From CAZOOM01 sp964460795 (lineage in GTDB: Bacteria > Omnitrophota > Omnitrophia > Omnitrophales > Aquincolibacteriaceae), in assembly GCA_964460795.1 (NCBI GenBank), contig CAYWRU010000002.1:62001-126000 (forward strand): a stretch of DNA of 64,000 nucleotides, written 5' to 3'. Below are positions 39,613 through 48,340 of this stretch, piece by piece; within the stretch, counting starts at the first letter, position 1, and every line of letters starts with the position of its first letter. Made by a program: the position numbers and the translations under genes. The notes under the pieces are model-generated. The model worked only from the letters and a program-made list of their open reading frames with translations. It did no database searches and was not told where the DNA came from.

Positions 39613-41091
39613 TTAGGAGCTAAGTTTGCGGCTGAGGATTTCATTGGCGAGTTTAGGGTTGGCTTTGCCCTGAGTTTCCTTCATGAGCTGGCCGACTAAG
39701 AATCCAATAGCCTTGGCGTTTCCGGATTTATAATCCGCCACTGATTTGGGATTGGACTGAATCACACGGTCCGCTACTTCTTCGATCAACTTTGTGTCGG
39801 TGACCTGAACCAGTCCCCTTTCTTTAACAATCATTTCCGCAGACTTTCTGGACTCAAACATCAAAGGCAAGACGTCTTTGGCAATTTTCCCGCTAATTGT
39901 CCCAGACTCAATCATTTGAATAAGTCCGGCCAAGCTTTCGGATGAAACAGGAGAATCGGCAATGGTTTGTCCAGCCGCATTTAAAAGCGCCAAAAGTTCA
40001 CTTTGAATCCAGTTGCTGGCTTGTTTGAAAAAGGGACTGTCCCCTTTTTCAGGGACAGTCCCTGACAAGCCTGCTTTTACACACTCTTCAAAATAGCGCG
40101 CCAGATCCGGATCTTCGACTAAAACCGAAGCGTCGTAGGCTGTGAGCCCATATTCTTTGATAAAACGTGCCTTTTTTTCCTGAGGGAGTTCGGGGATTTG
40201 CTTTTTAATTTCTTCGATCAGTGCCGCGGGAATGGAAAAAGGCACGAGATCCGGCTCCGGAAAATAACGGTAATCATGAGCCTCTTCCTTCGAGCGCATC
40301 AAATGGGTTTTGCCTGTGCCCTCGTTCCATAAACGGGTTTCCTGCGAAACTTTTCCGCCGCTTTCGAGGATTTCTTTCTGCCGTTCGATTTCATACGTCA
40401 CGGCTTTTTGGACTGCGCGAAAGGAATTCAGATTTTTGATCTCGGTCTTGGTGCCAAATTTTTCTTGTCCAACAGGACGGATCGAGACGTTGGCATCGCA
40501 GCGAAGGCTTCCCTCTTCCATATTGCAGTCGCTGACTTCCAGATACTGCAAAATGGCTTTGAGCGAAGTCAGGTATTCATACACTTCTTCGGGCGAGCGA
40601 AGATCCGGCTCAGAAACAATTTCAAGAAGCGGAGTTCCAGCCCGGTTATAGTCGACAAGACTGCCGTCCTTGATGCCTTCGTGGAGCAATTTCCCCGCGT
40701 CTTCTTCCAAGTGAGCGCGAGTGATTCCGACGCTTTGCTGCATCAGTTTTCCGTCAGGATATTTAACCTCCACTTGAAGCCGTCCCTTTCCATTGACAGG
40801 CATGTCGTACTGGGAAATTTGGTACGCCTTGGGAAGATCGGGATAAAAGTAATGTTTGCGGTCAAATTTGAGCCGCCCGCTGATTTCGCAATTTAAAGCG
40901 AGCCCGACTTTGATCGCCAGCCGCAAAGCCTCTTCATTCAAAACCGGGAGCGATCCCGGCCATCCTAAACACACGGGACAAGTGTTTGAATTCGGCTCCG
41001 CACCAAATTCTGTTTTGCATCCGCAAAATAATTTCGTTTTTGTGGCCAACTGGACGTGAACTTCCAGCCCCATCACCGGTTCATAATTCAT
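39613..41091 (-). CDS. gatB: Asp/Glu-tRNA(Asn/Gln) amidotransferase subunit B (with in-frame repeat)
   Basis: With GatC and GatA, converts Glu-tRNA(Gln) and/or Asp-tRNA(Asn) to the amidated forms. Seen: GLEVHVQLATKTKLFC, NTCPVCLGWPGSLPVLN, KLKFDRKHYFYPDLPKAYQI-type block, SLRCDANVSIR and the YRYFPEPDL motif; the C-terminal helical domain (YqeY-like) ends the 492 residues. A repeat-derived loop (GTVPEKGDSPFF) is inserted at 40032-40063, where related GatB proteins are shorter. The gene is separated from gatA by a toxin-antitoxin pair. Confidence 0.96.
   Translation of the reverse strand: MNYEPVMGLEVHVQLATKTKLFCGCKTEFGAEPNSNTCPVCLGWPGSLPVLNEEALRLAIKVGLALNCEISGRLKFDRKHYFYPDLPKAYQISQYDMPVNGKGRLQVEVKYPDGKLMQQSVGITRAHLEEDAGKLLHEGIKDGSLVDYNRAGTPLLEIVSEPDLRSPEEVYEYLTSLKAILQYLEVSDCNMEEGSLRCDANVSIRPVGQEKFGTKTEIKNLNSFRAVQKAVTYEIERQKEILESGGKVSQETRLWNEGTGKTHLMRSKEEAHDYRYFPEPDLVPFSIPAALIEEIKKQIPELPQEKKARFIKEYGLTAYDASVLVEDPDLARYFEECVKAGLSGTVPEKGDSPFFKQASNWIQSELLALLNAAGQTIADSPVSSESLAGLIQMIESGTISGKIAKDVLPLMFESRKSAEMIVKERGLVQVTDTKLIEEVADRVIQSNPKSVADYKSGNAKAIGFLVGQLMKETQGKANPKLANEILSRKLSS
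40032..40063. repeat. In-frame GGGACAGTCCC palindrome inside gatB
   Basis: 12-bp perfect arms AGGGACTGTCCC (40032-40043) and GGGACAGTCCCT (40052-40063). Same family as 42019-42052 (gatA) and 48285-48318 (intergenic). Confidence 0.85.
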
Positions 41092-41111
41092 TAAAATCGA
41101 GTCCTTTTATT

Positions 41112-41612
41112 CTATTCCGTAGGTAATGAACGAAAAATATTCGCTAATTCGGCTTTGCTTATTTTTCCAGCCGCTAGAGACAACGTGAGTTCTAAAAAAA
41201 ATTCCTGTGGTTTGGTAAAGCTTATTCCATTTAATTCGAGGAAAATTAGTGCGGAAACTAGCGCGGTTCGTTTATTTCCGTCTAAAAAGGGGTGGTTCTG
41301 ACAAATATGAAATGCATAAGCAGCCGCCATCTCAAAAAGATCTGTATGCAGCCACTCGCCTCCATAGCTGACCTCCGGCTGAGCAAGCGCTGATCGCAGC
41401 AAAGATTCATCGCGAATTCCGTCTGTTCCCCCATAGCGTGAGATTTGATCCGTATGAATGATGGCGATTTTTTCATACGCCAAAAAAATAGGCCCCTCGT
41501 GTCCATAAAATGGGGGCTCAACTTCCTTTAGGATCAAAGGTTTTTTAGAAGCGGTATACGCATACTTTCGCTTCCGTATTTTGACAGGGATCTTTTTCAG
41601 CATAGATTTCAC
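41112..41612 (-). CDS. doc: Doc-type (Fic fold) toxin
   Basis: 166 residues. The Fic motif reads HPFLDGNKRTA near residue 115, with the catalytic His and the phosphate-binding GNKR; Doc uses this fold to phosphorylate EF-Tu. Upstream signature IAIIHTDQISRYGGTDGIRDESLLRSAL is typical of death-on-curing proteins. The N-terminus has a ~45-residue basic extension (KKIPVKIRKRKYAY) not in short Doc proteins. It starts 3 bases after the antitoxin stop. The pair sits between gatA and gatB. Confidence 0.9.
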   Translation of the reverse strand: MKSMLKKIPVKIRKRKYAYTASKKPLILKEVEPPFYGHEGPIFLAYEKIAIIHTDQISRYGGTDGIRDESLLRSALAQPEVSYGGEWLHTDLFEMAAAYAFHICQNHPFLDGNKRTALVSALIFLELNGISFTKPQEFFLELTLSLAAGKISKAELANIFRSLPTE

Positions 41613-41615
41613 CTG

Positions 41616-41840
41616 TTAATCGGCCAGCGCTTTAAGTGTTTTGGCGTATCTTTTATTTATCTTTTCTAGAGCTGCACGAAATTTCTTTTCCCGTTCTTGA
41701 TCAACGGGAGAAATAATTAGCTTCCGGCCGTCGGTCTGGATTTCAAGCGGGGTTTCGGGCGTGATATGCAGAAGTTCTAGGATTGCTTTTTCGATCACAA
41801 GCGCCATGCTGTTTCCGTGAGTGGTCAGGTGTTTTATCAT
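41616..41840 (-). CDS. AbrB/MazE-type antitoxin of the Doc pair
   Basis: 74 residues. The N-terminal swapped-hairpin DNA-binding domain reads HGNSMALVIEKAILELLHI...LEIQTDGRKLIISPV; the C-terminal helix (FRAALEKINKRYAKTLKAL) is the likely toxin-neutralising tail. GGAGGAAC before the ATG at 41840 is a strong ribosome site. Expected to repress its own promoter (41871-41899), where a short palindrome is present. AbrB-type rather than Phd-type partners of Doc are known. Confidence 0.88.
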   Translation of the reverse strand: MIKHLTTHGNSMALVIEKAILELLHITPETPLEIQTDGRKLIISPVDQEREKKFRAALEKINKRYAKTLKALAD

Positions 41841-41851
41841 GATGTTCCTCC

Positions 41852-41870
41852 GTTATCTTAATGTAATAAC
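41852..41870. promoter_or_regulatory. Candidate operator palindrome of the toxin-antitoxin pair
   Basis: GTTAT-N9-ATAAC directly downstream of the -10 element and upstream of the antitoxin ribosome site. Confidence 0.4.
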
Positions 41871-41899
41871 AATGTAGCACCCGTTGAGCTGCTTGTCAA
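41871..41899 (-). promoter_or_regulatory. Promoter of the toxin-antitoxin pair
   Basis: Minus strand TTGACA (41894-41899), 17 bases, TACATT (41871-41876). It lies just after the gatA stop codon, so the pair has its own promoter inside the gat operon. Confidence 0.7.
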
Positions 41900-41904
41900 A
41901 CATC

Positions 41905-43329
41905 CTAAAGACTGGGCTTGCTTTTGTAAAACTCGGTTTCTTGTTCAAAGGAATAGGCGGCGCGGAAAAGCGTTTCTTCATCAAAAGGTTTTGCCATGAG
42001 CTGAAGCCCAATCGGAAGGGGGGCTGTCCCCTTTTGGGGACTGTCCCCTTTTGTAAATCCGCACGGAATGGAAATGGCTGGAACACCCGATAAATTCGCC
42101 GGGATCGTAAAAATATCGGAAAGGTACATGGCGATCGGATCATTCGCTTTTTCGCCTATTTTAAAGGCCGGCGTCGGAGCCGTGGGACTCAGGATCAAAT
42201 CCACGTCTTTAAAGGCGCGGCTAAAATCCTCACGAATCAAAGTGCGGACTTTTTGACCTTTTAGATAAAAAGCATCGTAATAACCGGCGGAAAGCACAAA
42301 GGTTCCGAGAAGAATGCGGCGTTTGGCTTCCTGGCCGAATCCCTGGTCGCGAGTCTCGAAATACATTTCACGAAGATCTTTATTCGAAGCGCGCAGTCCG
42401 TATTCCACCCCGTCAAACCGTCCAAGATTGGAGCTGGCTTCGGCCACGGCCACAATGTAGTACACGGCAACTGAGTGAGGGGTGTTGGGAAGACTGATCG
42501 GCTGGATTTTAGCTCCCATTTTTTCAAAAATCTTGGCTGCTTCTCGAACTTTTACTTCTACTTCCGGATCCAACCCTTCTATAAAAAATTCTTTGGGAAG
42601 TCCGATGCGGAGCCCTTTGACATCACGCTTGAGCGCGCGGGTGTAATCCGGTACCAGCTGCGGTGATGAAGTGGAATCCCGCTCATCAAATCCAGCCAAC
42701 ATATTTAAAAGCATGGCCGAATCTTCCACGGTTTTTGTCATGGGGCCAATCTGATCAAAGCTGGATCCGAAAGCAATCAATCCGTACCGAGAAACACGCC
42801 CGTAAGTGGGCTTTAACCCTACGATTCCGCAAAATGCGGCGGGTTGACGAATCGAGCCTCCGGTATCAGATCCCAAAGCCGCAATCGTCAAATCAGCTGC
42901 CACAGCTGCCGCGGATCCTCCGCTTGATCCTCCGGGAACTCGATCCAAATCCCAGGGATTTCGAACCGGACCATAGGCTGAAGTCTCGCAGGAAGATCCA
43001 AAAGCGAATTCATCCATATTGCACTGGCCGAACATGGAAAGGCCGGCAGATTTTAATTTTGAAATCACCGTCGCATCATAGGGCGCCACATGGCCCTTTA
43101 AAATTTTAGATGCACACGTGATCTCGGAGCCCTGGACGCAAATATTATCCTTGATGGAAATCGGAATGCCCGCTCCCGGAGCAGCGCTGGAATCAAAACG
43201 AAGAAAAGCATTCAGCTTCGGATTTAAATTTTTGACTCGCGCGGTCAACGCTTCATGAATTTTGGGAATCTCGCCTTGCTTCCCCAAATCCATGGCTTCT
43301 TTGAGCGTCAACTGATGATAGGGCTTCAT
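41905..43329 (-). CDS. gatA: Asp/Glu-tRNA amidotransferase subunit A (with in-frame repeat)
   Basis: Glutaminase subunit (amidase signature family). Catalytic Ser-cisSer-Lys elements: SIKDNICVQG (Lys) near residue 58, GGSSGGSAAAVAADL (Ser) near 133, and GSDTGGSIRQPAAFCGIVG (nucleophile Ser) near 154. 474 residues. The start ATG overlaps the gatC stop (ATGA). A tandem repeat at 42019-42052 adds TKGDSPQKGTAPLP between PCGF and IGLQLM, where related enzymes have only a few residues. Confidence 0.97.
   Translation of the reverse strand: MKPYHQLTLKEAMDLGKQGEIPKIHEALTARVKNLNPKLNAFLRFDSSAAPGAGIPISIKDNICVQGSEITCASKILKGHVAPYDATVISKLKSAGLSMFGQCNMDEFAFGSSCETSAYGPVRNPWDLDRVPGGSSGGSAAAVAADLTIAALGSDTGGSIRQPAAFCGIVGLKPTYGRVSRYGLIAFGSSFDQIGPMTKTVEDSAMLLNMLAGFDERDSTSSPQLVPDYTRALKRDVKGLRIGLPKEFFIEGLDPEVEVKVREAAKIFEKMGAKIQPISLPNTPHSVAVYYIVAVAEASSNLGRFDGVEYGLRASNKDLREMYFETRDQGFGQEAKRRILLGTFVLSAGYYDAFYLKGQKVRTLIREDFSRAFKDVDLILSPTAPTPAFKIGEKANDPIAMYLSDIFTIPANLSGVPAISIPCGFTKGDSPQKGTAPLPIGLQLMAKPFDEETLFRAAYSFEQETEFYKSKPSL
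42019..42052. repeat. In-frame tandem GGGGACTGTCCCCTTTT repeat inside gatA
   Basis: Two direct copies of a 17-base unit (GGGGnCTGTCCCCTTTT), each internally palindromic. Same family as the elements in gatB and at 48285. Confidence 0.85.
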
Positions 43330-43607
43330 TTATCGACTACTTTAGGAACTTTGAAGAAAGCCCCTTCGGTCTGGGGTGCGTGCTTCAGGACTGACTCTCT
43401 CACTTGCGAAGGTTTGGCGCTGTCCTTACGAAAAACATTTTCCATATCCAAGACATGGCTTGTAGGCGGCACATTCTCCGTGGAAAGTTTGGACAGACTT
43501 TGAATATATCCGAGAATTTTTGAGAGATCTTGACTGAGTTTATTTTTTTCTTCCGGACGGAGGCTTAACCGGGCCAATTCTGCAACTTTTTCAATTTGAA
43601 AATCCAT
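43326..43607 (-). CDS. gatC: Asp/Glu-tRNA amidotransferase subunit C
   Basis: Small linker subunit that holds GatA and GatB together. Begins FQIEKVAELARLSLRPEEK, with the conserved DLSKILGYIQSLSKLST and late PPTSHVLDMENVFRKD region. 93 residues, normal. AGGAGAG precedes its ATG. It heads the gatCA(B) operon and follows glnN after a palindromic repeat. Confidence 0.95.
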   Translation of the reverse strand: MDFQIEKVAELARLSLRPEEKNKLSQDLSKILGYIQSLSKLSTENVPPTSHVLDMENVFRKDSAKPSQVRESVLKHAPQTEGAFFKVPKVVDK

Positions 43608-43678
43608 GAACTCTCCTGAAGTGGAGTCATCTTAACATTCGTCGAGAAGGAGGTCAAACGGGGGGACGAAAGAAATAA

Positions 43679-43733
43679 AGTAACCAGAAACCAGTAACCA
43701 GGCTTTTCCCCTGGCAACTGGTTACTGGTTACT
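43679..43733. repeat. AGTAACCAG-type palindromic repeat
   Basis: AGTAACCAGAAACCAGTAACCAG on the left, CTGGCAACTGGTTACTGGTTACT on the right, with a short C-rich loop. It lies just after the glnN stop and may act as its terminator structure. Confidence 0.8.
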
Positions 43734-43743
43734 TCAAAATCGA

Positions 43744-45866
43744 TTACAGATCAAAAAGCATCTGCGTGTAAGTCGGAACCGGCCAGCAGCATGCTGGGAC
43801 AATCTGCTCAAGCGCATCGATTTCTTTACGAATCGATGTGAGAGCCGGCAGCACTTCATCGCGGTACAGCGCTGCTTTCTTTTTCACATCCCCTTCTTGC
43901 TGCGCATCCTCTAAATTGCTTTCAAGCTTATCCAATTTGCTGGAAGCGGTTTCAAGCAATTTGGTGATGGAAGCCAAAAGCTTTTTCTGGACCTTGGAAG
44001 ATCCCTCTGCTTTTTCCAGCTTATTGATGGATTCCGCAAGTTCCCCCGAATAACGAATCGCGGTGGGAATGTACTGGCGTTTCACCATCTGGATACCGGT
44101 CTGGGCTTCAATGTTGATCCGTTTCGCGTATTGCTCGAGATAAATCTCAAAACGCGAGTGAACTTCCTGATGGCTGAGCACATTGTACTTGGCAAATAAG
44201 TCGTAGGACTTCTTTGTGACAAATGACTCAAGTGCATCCACCATGTTTTTGATGTTGGGAANNNNNNNNNNAGTCCGCGCTTTGCGGCTTCTTTTTCCCA
44301 CTCCGGAGAGTAGTTGTTGCCGTTAAAAATCACGCGGCCATGTTTGTTGATGGCTTCCTTGATAATCGCCTCGGCTTCTTTATTCTTATCCTTGGCTTTT
44401 TCAAGTCGCGTAGCAATTTCATCCAGCGCTTCGGATGCAATCACGTTTAGGACAACGTTCGGTCCGGCAATGGAAGCCGAAGAAGGCACCATGCGGAACT
44501 CAAACTTGTTTCCAGTGAAAGCAAACGGAGATGTGCGGTTGCGGTCTGAATTATCTTTCGGAAGATCCGGCAGAGTATCCACACCGATCTTAATGTGACC
44601 AAAATCCTGGAACTGGGGTTTTTTGCCCTTGGCAATACTCATCACAATTTCAGTGAGGGCCGTTCCGAGGAAGATGGAGATGATGGCGGGTGGAGCTTCA
44701 TTCGCGCCCAACCGATGATCATTTCCAGGCGTGGCCGTGGAAGCACGCAGCATATCCGCGTGACGATCCACAGCCGTGATCAACGCGCTGACGAAAAGAA
44801 GAAACTGTTCGTTTTGCTGAGGTGTGTGCCCAGGATCCAGGAGGTTAATCCCGTCATCCGTTGCCAATGACCAGTTGTTGTGTTTACCAGATCCATTAAT
44901 GCCCGCATACGGCTTCTCATGAAGCAGGCAAACGAGTCCGTGGCGGAGCGCCACTTTCTGCATGGTTTCCATCACAAGTTGATTATGGTCAGTCGCGATA
45001 TTTGCCGTTTGAAAAATCGGAGCCGTTTCATACTGAGCCGGCGCCACTTCGTTGTGCTTAGTCTTGGACGTTACGCCCATTTTCCAAAGCTCAATTTCGA
45101 AGTCTCGCATGAACGCAGCTGCGCGGTCTTTAATGGCTCCGAAATACTGATCCTCAAGTTCCTGCCCTTTCGGTGCTGCGGCTCCGAAAAGTGTGCGTCC
45201 GCAGGTGATCAGATCCAGGCGCTTGTCGTAATATTTTTTATCGACCAGAAAGTATTCCTGTTCTGGACCGACCGTGGCGCTGACTTTCATGGAATGCTTA
45301 TTTCCAAGAGCACGAAGAACACGAAGCGCCTGCCGGGAAACACTTTCCATGGAACGAAGCAAAGGCGTTTTTTTATCCAAGGCTTCGCTTGTGTAAGAAC
45401 AAAACGCCGTCGGAATCACTAAGGTAACATTTCCGTCACCGTCTTCTTTAAGGAAAGCGGGTGAGGTGCAATCCCAGGCTGTATATCCGCGAGCTTCAAA
45501 GGTGGCTCGAAGCCCACCGCTCGGGAACGAAGACGCATCCGGCTCTCCTTTAATAAGCGCTTCGCCAGAAAATTCCAAAATTACTCCGCCATCTTTCGTG
45601 GGATTAATGAAGGCATCATGTTTTTCAGCTGTCAGTCCTGTCAGAGGCTGAAACCAGTGCGTGTAATGGGTGGCCCCACGTTCAACTGACCAATCCTTCA
45701 TGGCATTGGCAACCACATTCGCCACTTCACGGCTCATGGGTTTACCTTTATCAATAGTCTCACGCAGCGCCTTGTAAGTCTCTTTCGGCAGCCGCTCTTT
45801 CATCACGCGATCATTAAATACGTTACTTCCGAACTGCTCGCTTAACACGAACGTCGTTTTACTCAT
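43744..45866 (-). CDS. glnN: Glutamine synthetase type III, interrupted by an assembly gap
   Basis: Ammonia assimilation; dodecameric GSIII. Seen: GATHYTHWFQPLTGLTAEKHDAF (cut here by description), VGPEQEYFLVDKKYY, KTKHNEVAPAQYE, GINGSGKHNNWSL, ATPGNDHRLGANEAPPAI. A GAGGAG ribosome site precedes ATG 45866. A 10-N gap at 44262-44271 changes the reading frame: the N-terminal part ends AAKRGL and the C-terminal part resumes PNIKNMVDAL. GSIII proteins have RGLPN here, so the gene is probably whole (about 704 residues) and the gap is an artefact. Confidence 0.93.
44262..44271. other. Scaffold gap (10 N)
   Basis: Ten N inside glnN. A 10-N run is a common placeholder for unknown gap size. Frame and family alignment suggest the flanks overlap by one base rather than missing any sequence. 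Confidence 0.9.
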
Positions 45867-46163
45867 GACTCTTACTCCTCGGTTGGTGATTTTCTATGCT
45901 TAACATTATTGCAAAGTTGTAAACCTATTTCAGGGGAGTGCCATATTACCGCAATTTGATTTCCATTGGAATCAGATTCTGGTTGATTTTTGGCACCGTC
46001 CTAGCGCAAGACCTCTTGCTCTTCTCCGCGAATAGACAAACCTTCCCTACAATTTTGTTCCCATGAAATCCATTTTTGTAGGGCCGCTATCCTTATTTCT
46101 GGCTTCTACCCTATTTAATGCAAGCGCCAGGCCAAATTCTTAGATATGAACTAAAAAATGCAA
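45867..46163. other. Intergenic region upstream of glnN
   Basis: Holds the glnN ribosome site (GAGGAG near 45874). An imperfect inverted repeat TGATTTCCATTGGAATCA lies near 45958-45975. A 26-codon plus-strand frame at 46063-46143 has no ribosome site. No convincing promoter was found. Confidence 0.5.
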
Positions 46164-47585
46164 TTATTCGGAGATTTTTCCAGCGGCTTGAACCGCTGCA
46201 TAGATAGGAGAGCGCGGCTTTGAATCCTTGGCCGGCTCAGGCAAAATCGGAAGGGTTTCTGAAGCTAAAGGACAAGACTGGTTCATATATTTAAGCAAAT
46301 CAGGCTTTGGAGCAAGCCCTTCGCCTTTCATTTCCTTGAGCGCATCCCAAGCCGCCTGAGCATTGTGATCGGCGCAATGAGCAGCCACGAGTCCTGCATG
46401 ATAATCAGCCTCTTCAGGATGCAATTCTAAAGCTTGCTGATAATACTGCGCAGCTCTCCCCGGCAAGTCCTGGGCCTGATAAATCAACGCCATATTGTAA
46501 TAGCTGATGTCATCGTTGGGCTCCAAATCCAAAGCTTTTCGATAGGTGGCCAGGGCCTCCTCATATTTTTTCTTTTGCTGGTAAAGAAATGCGAGGTGGG
46601 CGACGTCCCGGTAATCTGGATTCTCCCCTTCTGCAATTTTCTCATACGCTTTTTCTGCGATATCATGATCTCCGGCTTCGGAGGCCAAAGGAGCTAATTC
46701 ACGCCAGGCCGCCATCAAACCCGGTTGATACTCCACGGCTTTTCGGTACATCTGCGCGGCTTTTTTAAACTCTTTTTCCTGCCTAAAAATTTCTCCCAGC
46801 TGGAAATAACTTTCTGCGTGTTGCGGGTCTGCGTTAATGGCTTTCTGAAAAGATTCCTGAGCCTTAGAAAAATGTTCTTGTTTGACATGTACAAGCCCGA
46901 TTTGAAAAAGCGTTTCGGCATCTGCTGGATTGTAGGCAAGCGCTTTTTCATAGCTTCGCATGGCTTCATCATAAAAGCTATCGTCCCGATAAACATTCCC
47001 AAGGTCGCGGTAAGCAGAAGCCGTTTGCGGACTCAAATCGATCACTTTTTGGAACATTTTCGCCGCTTCTTCGGTTACGCCTTGATGAGAATAAAATTGC
47101 CCGGCAGCAACATAACTGCGAAGGAGCGAAGGGTTAAGTTGGAGGGCTTTATCAATAGCCTGCAAACCATCCAGCCATTTTCCTTCCCGATCATAAAGAC
47201 TGATCAAGGTTGCGTAGGCTTCGGCACTCGAGGGGTCAAGCTTGATCGCTTTTTGAGCCGCGGCAAGAGCCTCTTTATTTTTCCCCAAATACAACAGAGC
47301 TCGGCTCAACCCTTCCTCAGCCTGCGCTAAATCAGGTCGTTCTTTTAAAGCCTTAGCCATGGCATCCCGCGCAGCGGCCCAATCGCGGCGCGCCAGAGCC
47401 TCGGTGCCTTCACGAAGCAGCAGTTCCTGAGCCGCATCCACTGCCGCAGGGACTGAGAGTGTTTCAAGATTCACAGGTGCAGATTTTGAAGATGCCGGTT
47501 GTGTTTCGGTATCGGGAGAAGCCCAAACCAAGGAAGCGCTGAGAAGACAAACTAAAATAAAAAAAAAGGCACCTGACTTGATCAC
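46164..47585 (-). CDS. Exported TPR-repeat protein
   Basis: 473 residues. I chose GTG 47583-47585, which overlaps the preceding stop (GTGA) and has GGGGAG 7 bases upstream; it gives a clean signal peptide (IKSGAFFFILVCLLSASLVWA). After a short Ser/Thr linker come about ten tetratricopeptide repeats, with unit patterns such as AEAYATLISLYDREGKWLDG and AESYFQLGEIFRQEKEFKKA. TPR arrays bind other proteins; the partner is unknown. An ATG further upstream would overlap the previous gene by 40 bases and lose the signal-peptide fit. Confidence 0.88.
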   Translation of the reverse strand: MIKSGAFFFILVCLLSASLVWASPDTETQPASSKSAPVNLETLSVPAAVDAAQELLLREGTEALARRDWAAARDAMAKALKERPDLAQAEEGLSRALLYLGKNKEALAAAQKAIKLDPSSAEAYATLISLYDREGKWLDGLQAIDKALQLNPSLLRSYVAAGQFYSHQGVTEEAAKMFQKVIDLSPQTASAYRDLGNVYRDDSFYDEAMRSYEKALAYNPADAETLFQIGLVHVKQEHFSKAQESFQKAINADPQHAESYFQLGEIFRQEKEFKKAAQMYRKAVEYQPGLMAAWRELAPLASEAGDHDIAEKAYEKIAEGENPDYRDVAHLAFLYQQKKKYEEALATYRKALDLEPNDDISYYNMALIYQAQDLPGRAAQYYQQALELHPEEADYHAGLVAAHCADHNAQAAWDALKEMKGEGLAPKPDLLKYMNQSCPLASETLPILPEPAKDSKPRSPIYAAVQAAGKISE

Positions 47586-48124
47586 TTTTTTTGCTCCCCG
47601 GAATCGTCTAAGGCCAGCCATTCGAAAAAATAATTTTCAAATCCGGCACGCTCGCTTTCCAAAGCGCCCATGAGCATTTGAAAGGAGTTTCTCATCATTT
47701 GAATTTCCTGGGATACTTCGATCACAGGATTTAACTTAAACCGCTGAAACAAAAGCCGCGTCATGGCAAGCGTGTCCGAAGATTCATCTTCTAGGATTTG
47801 AGTGGCGCACCGGTATTCGCTGAATGCAGAAGCAAAAGAAAGCGTGTCGGGTTTTTGAAAAGTATCCATGACGCGTTTTAAAAAAGCCTTGGCTTTTTCA
47901 TGCAAAAGAATCCCCTGTGCTGTGCACTCTGATTCCCAAGAAAGACTGATCTGAGCCAAACGTGCCGCCAAGTAATTCATTTCAAAATCTTTGGGGGGGA
48001 CAGACTTAAAATCAGGATCTTCAGCGCATAAAGCGCCATAAATCCTGGACACATCTCCGGAATCGAGGATTTTATGCAGCATTCCTTCTGCTTGTTTTTG
48101 AAAAGCCTGAACCGTACGACTCAT
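47582..48124 (-). CDS. Hypothetical helical protein
   Basis: 180 residues from ATG 48124 (MSRTVQAFQKQAEGML). The longer in-frame version would start inside an AT-rich intergenic repeat, so I reject it. It is helical, with no signal peptide or membrane segment and no family I recognise. Stop-start overlap with the TPR gene suggests the two are translated together and may act together. Confidence 0.75.
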   Translation of the reverse strand: MSRTVQAFQKQAEGMLHKILDSGDVSRIYGALCAEDPDFKSVPPKDFEMNYLAARLAQISLSWESECTAQGILLHEKAKAFLKRVMDTFQKPDTLSFASAFSEYRCATQILEDESSDTLAMTRLLFQRFKLNPVIEVSQEIQMMRNSFQMLMGALESERAGFENYFFEWLALDDSGEQKK

Positions 48125-48235
48125 CGATAGCAAATCCCAAATTACAAATACCAAATTCCAAACGAATGACTAATTTTCCCCTTGGGATTTGGGGGTTGGA
48201 ATTTGGCATTTCCTTGATGGTTGGTGTTTGTTTTG
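48125..48235. repeat. AT-rich AAATTCCAAA-type palindromic repeat
   Basis: CAAATCCCAAATTACAAATACCAAATTCC on the left, GGATTTGGGGGTTGGAATTTGG on the right. Same family as 11815-11922. Confidence 0.75.
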
Positions 48236-48277
48236 AGGGAATGTCATAGCAGACCGGGAGCGGACCGTCAATAGGGC

Positions 48278-48318
48278 AAAAAAACAGGGACAGATCCGTT
48301 TTTTAGGACCTGTCCCTG
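48278..48318 (-). terminator. Rho-independent terminator made from a GGGACAG palindrome
   Basis: On the minus strand CAGGGACAG (48310-48318 complement) pairs with CTGTCCCTG (48285-48293 complement), followed at once by seven T (48284-48278). It stands 20-60 bases after the TIGR04073-like gene stop. The stem belongs to the same repeat family found in gatA and gatB. Confidence 0.75.
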
Positions 48319-48340
48319 CAGCAAAAAGCGATTTGTCTCT

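Noticed and set aside
43744..44301. Second, separate gene at the 3' end of glnN.
   Set aside because: It is the C-terminal part of the same glutamine synthetase, split only by the N run.
45900..45960. TGGCAC upstream of glnN as a sigma-54 promoter.
   Set aside because: The matching -12 element (TTGCW with correct spacing) is absent; the downstream bases read TGAAA.
46063..46143. 26-codon plus-strand frame with a signal-peptide look (MKSIFVGPLSLFLAS).
   Set aside because: No ribosome site, no mature part after the hydrophobic stretch, and nothing around it to support expression.
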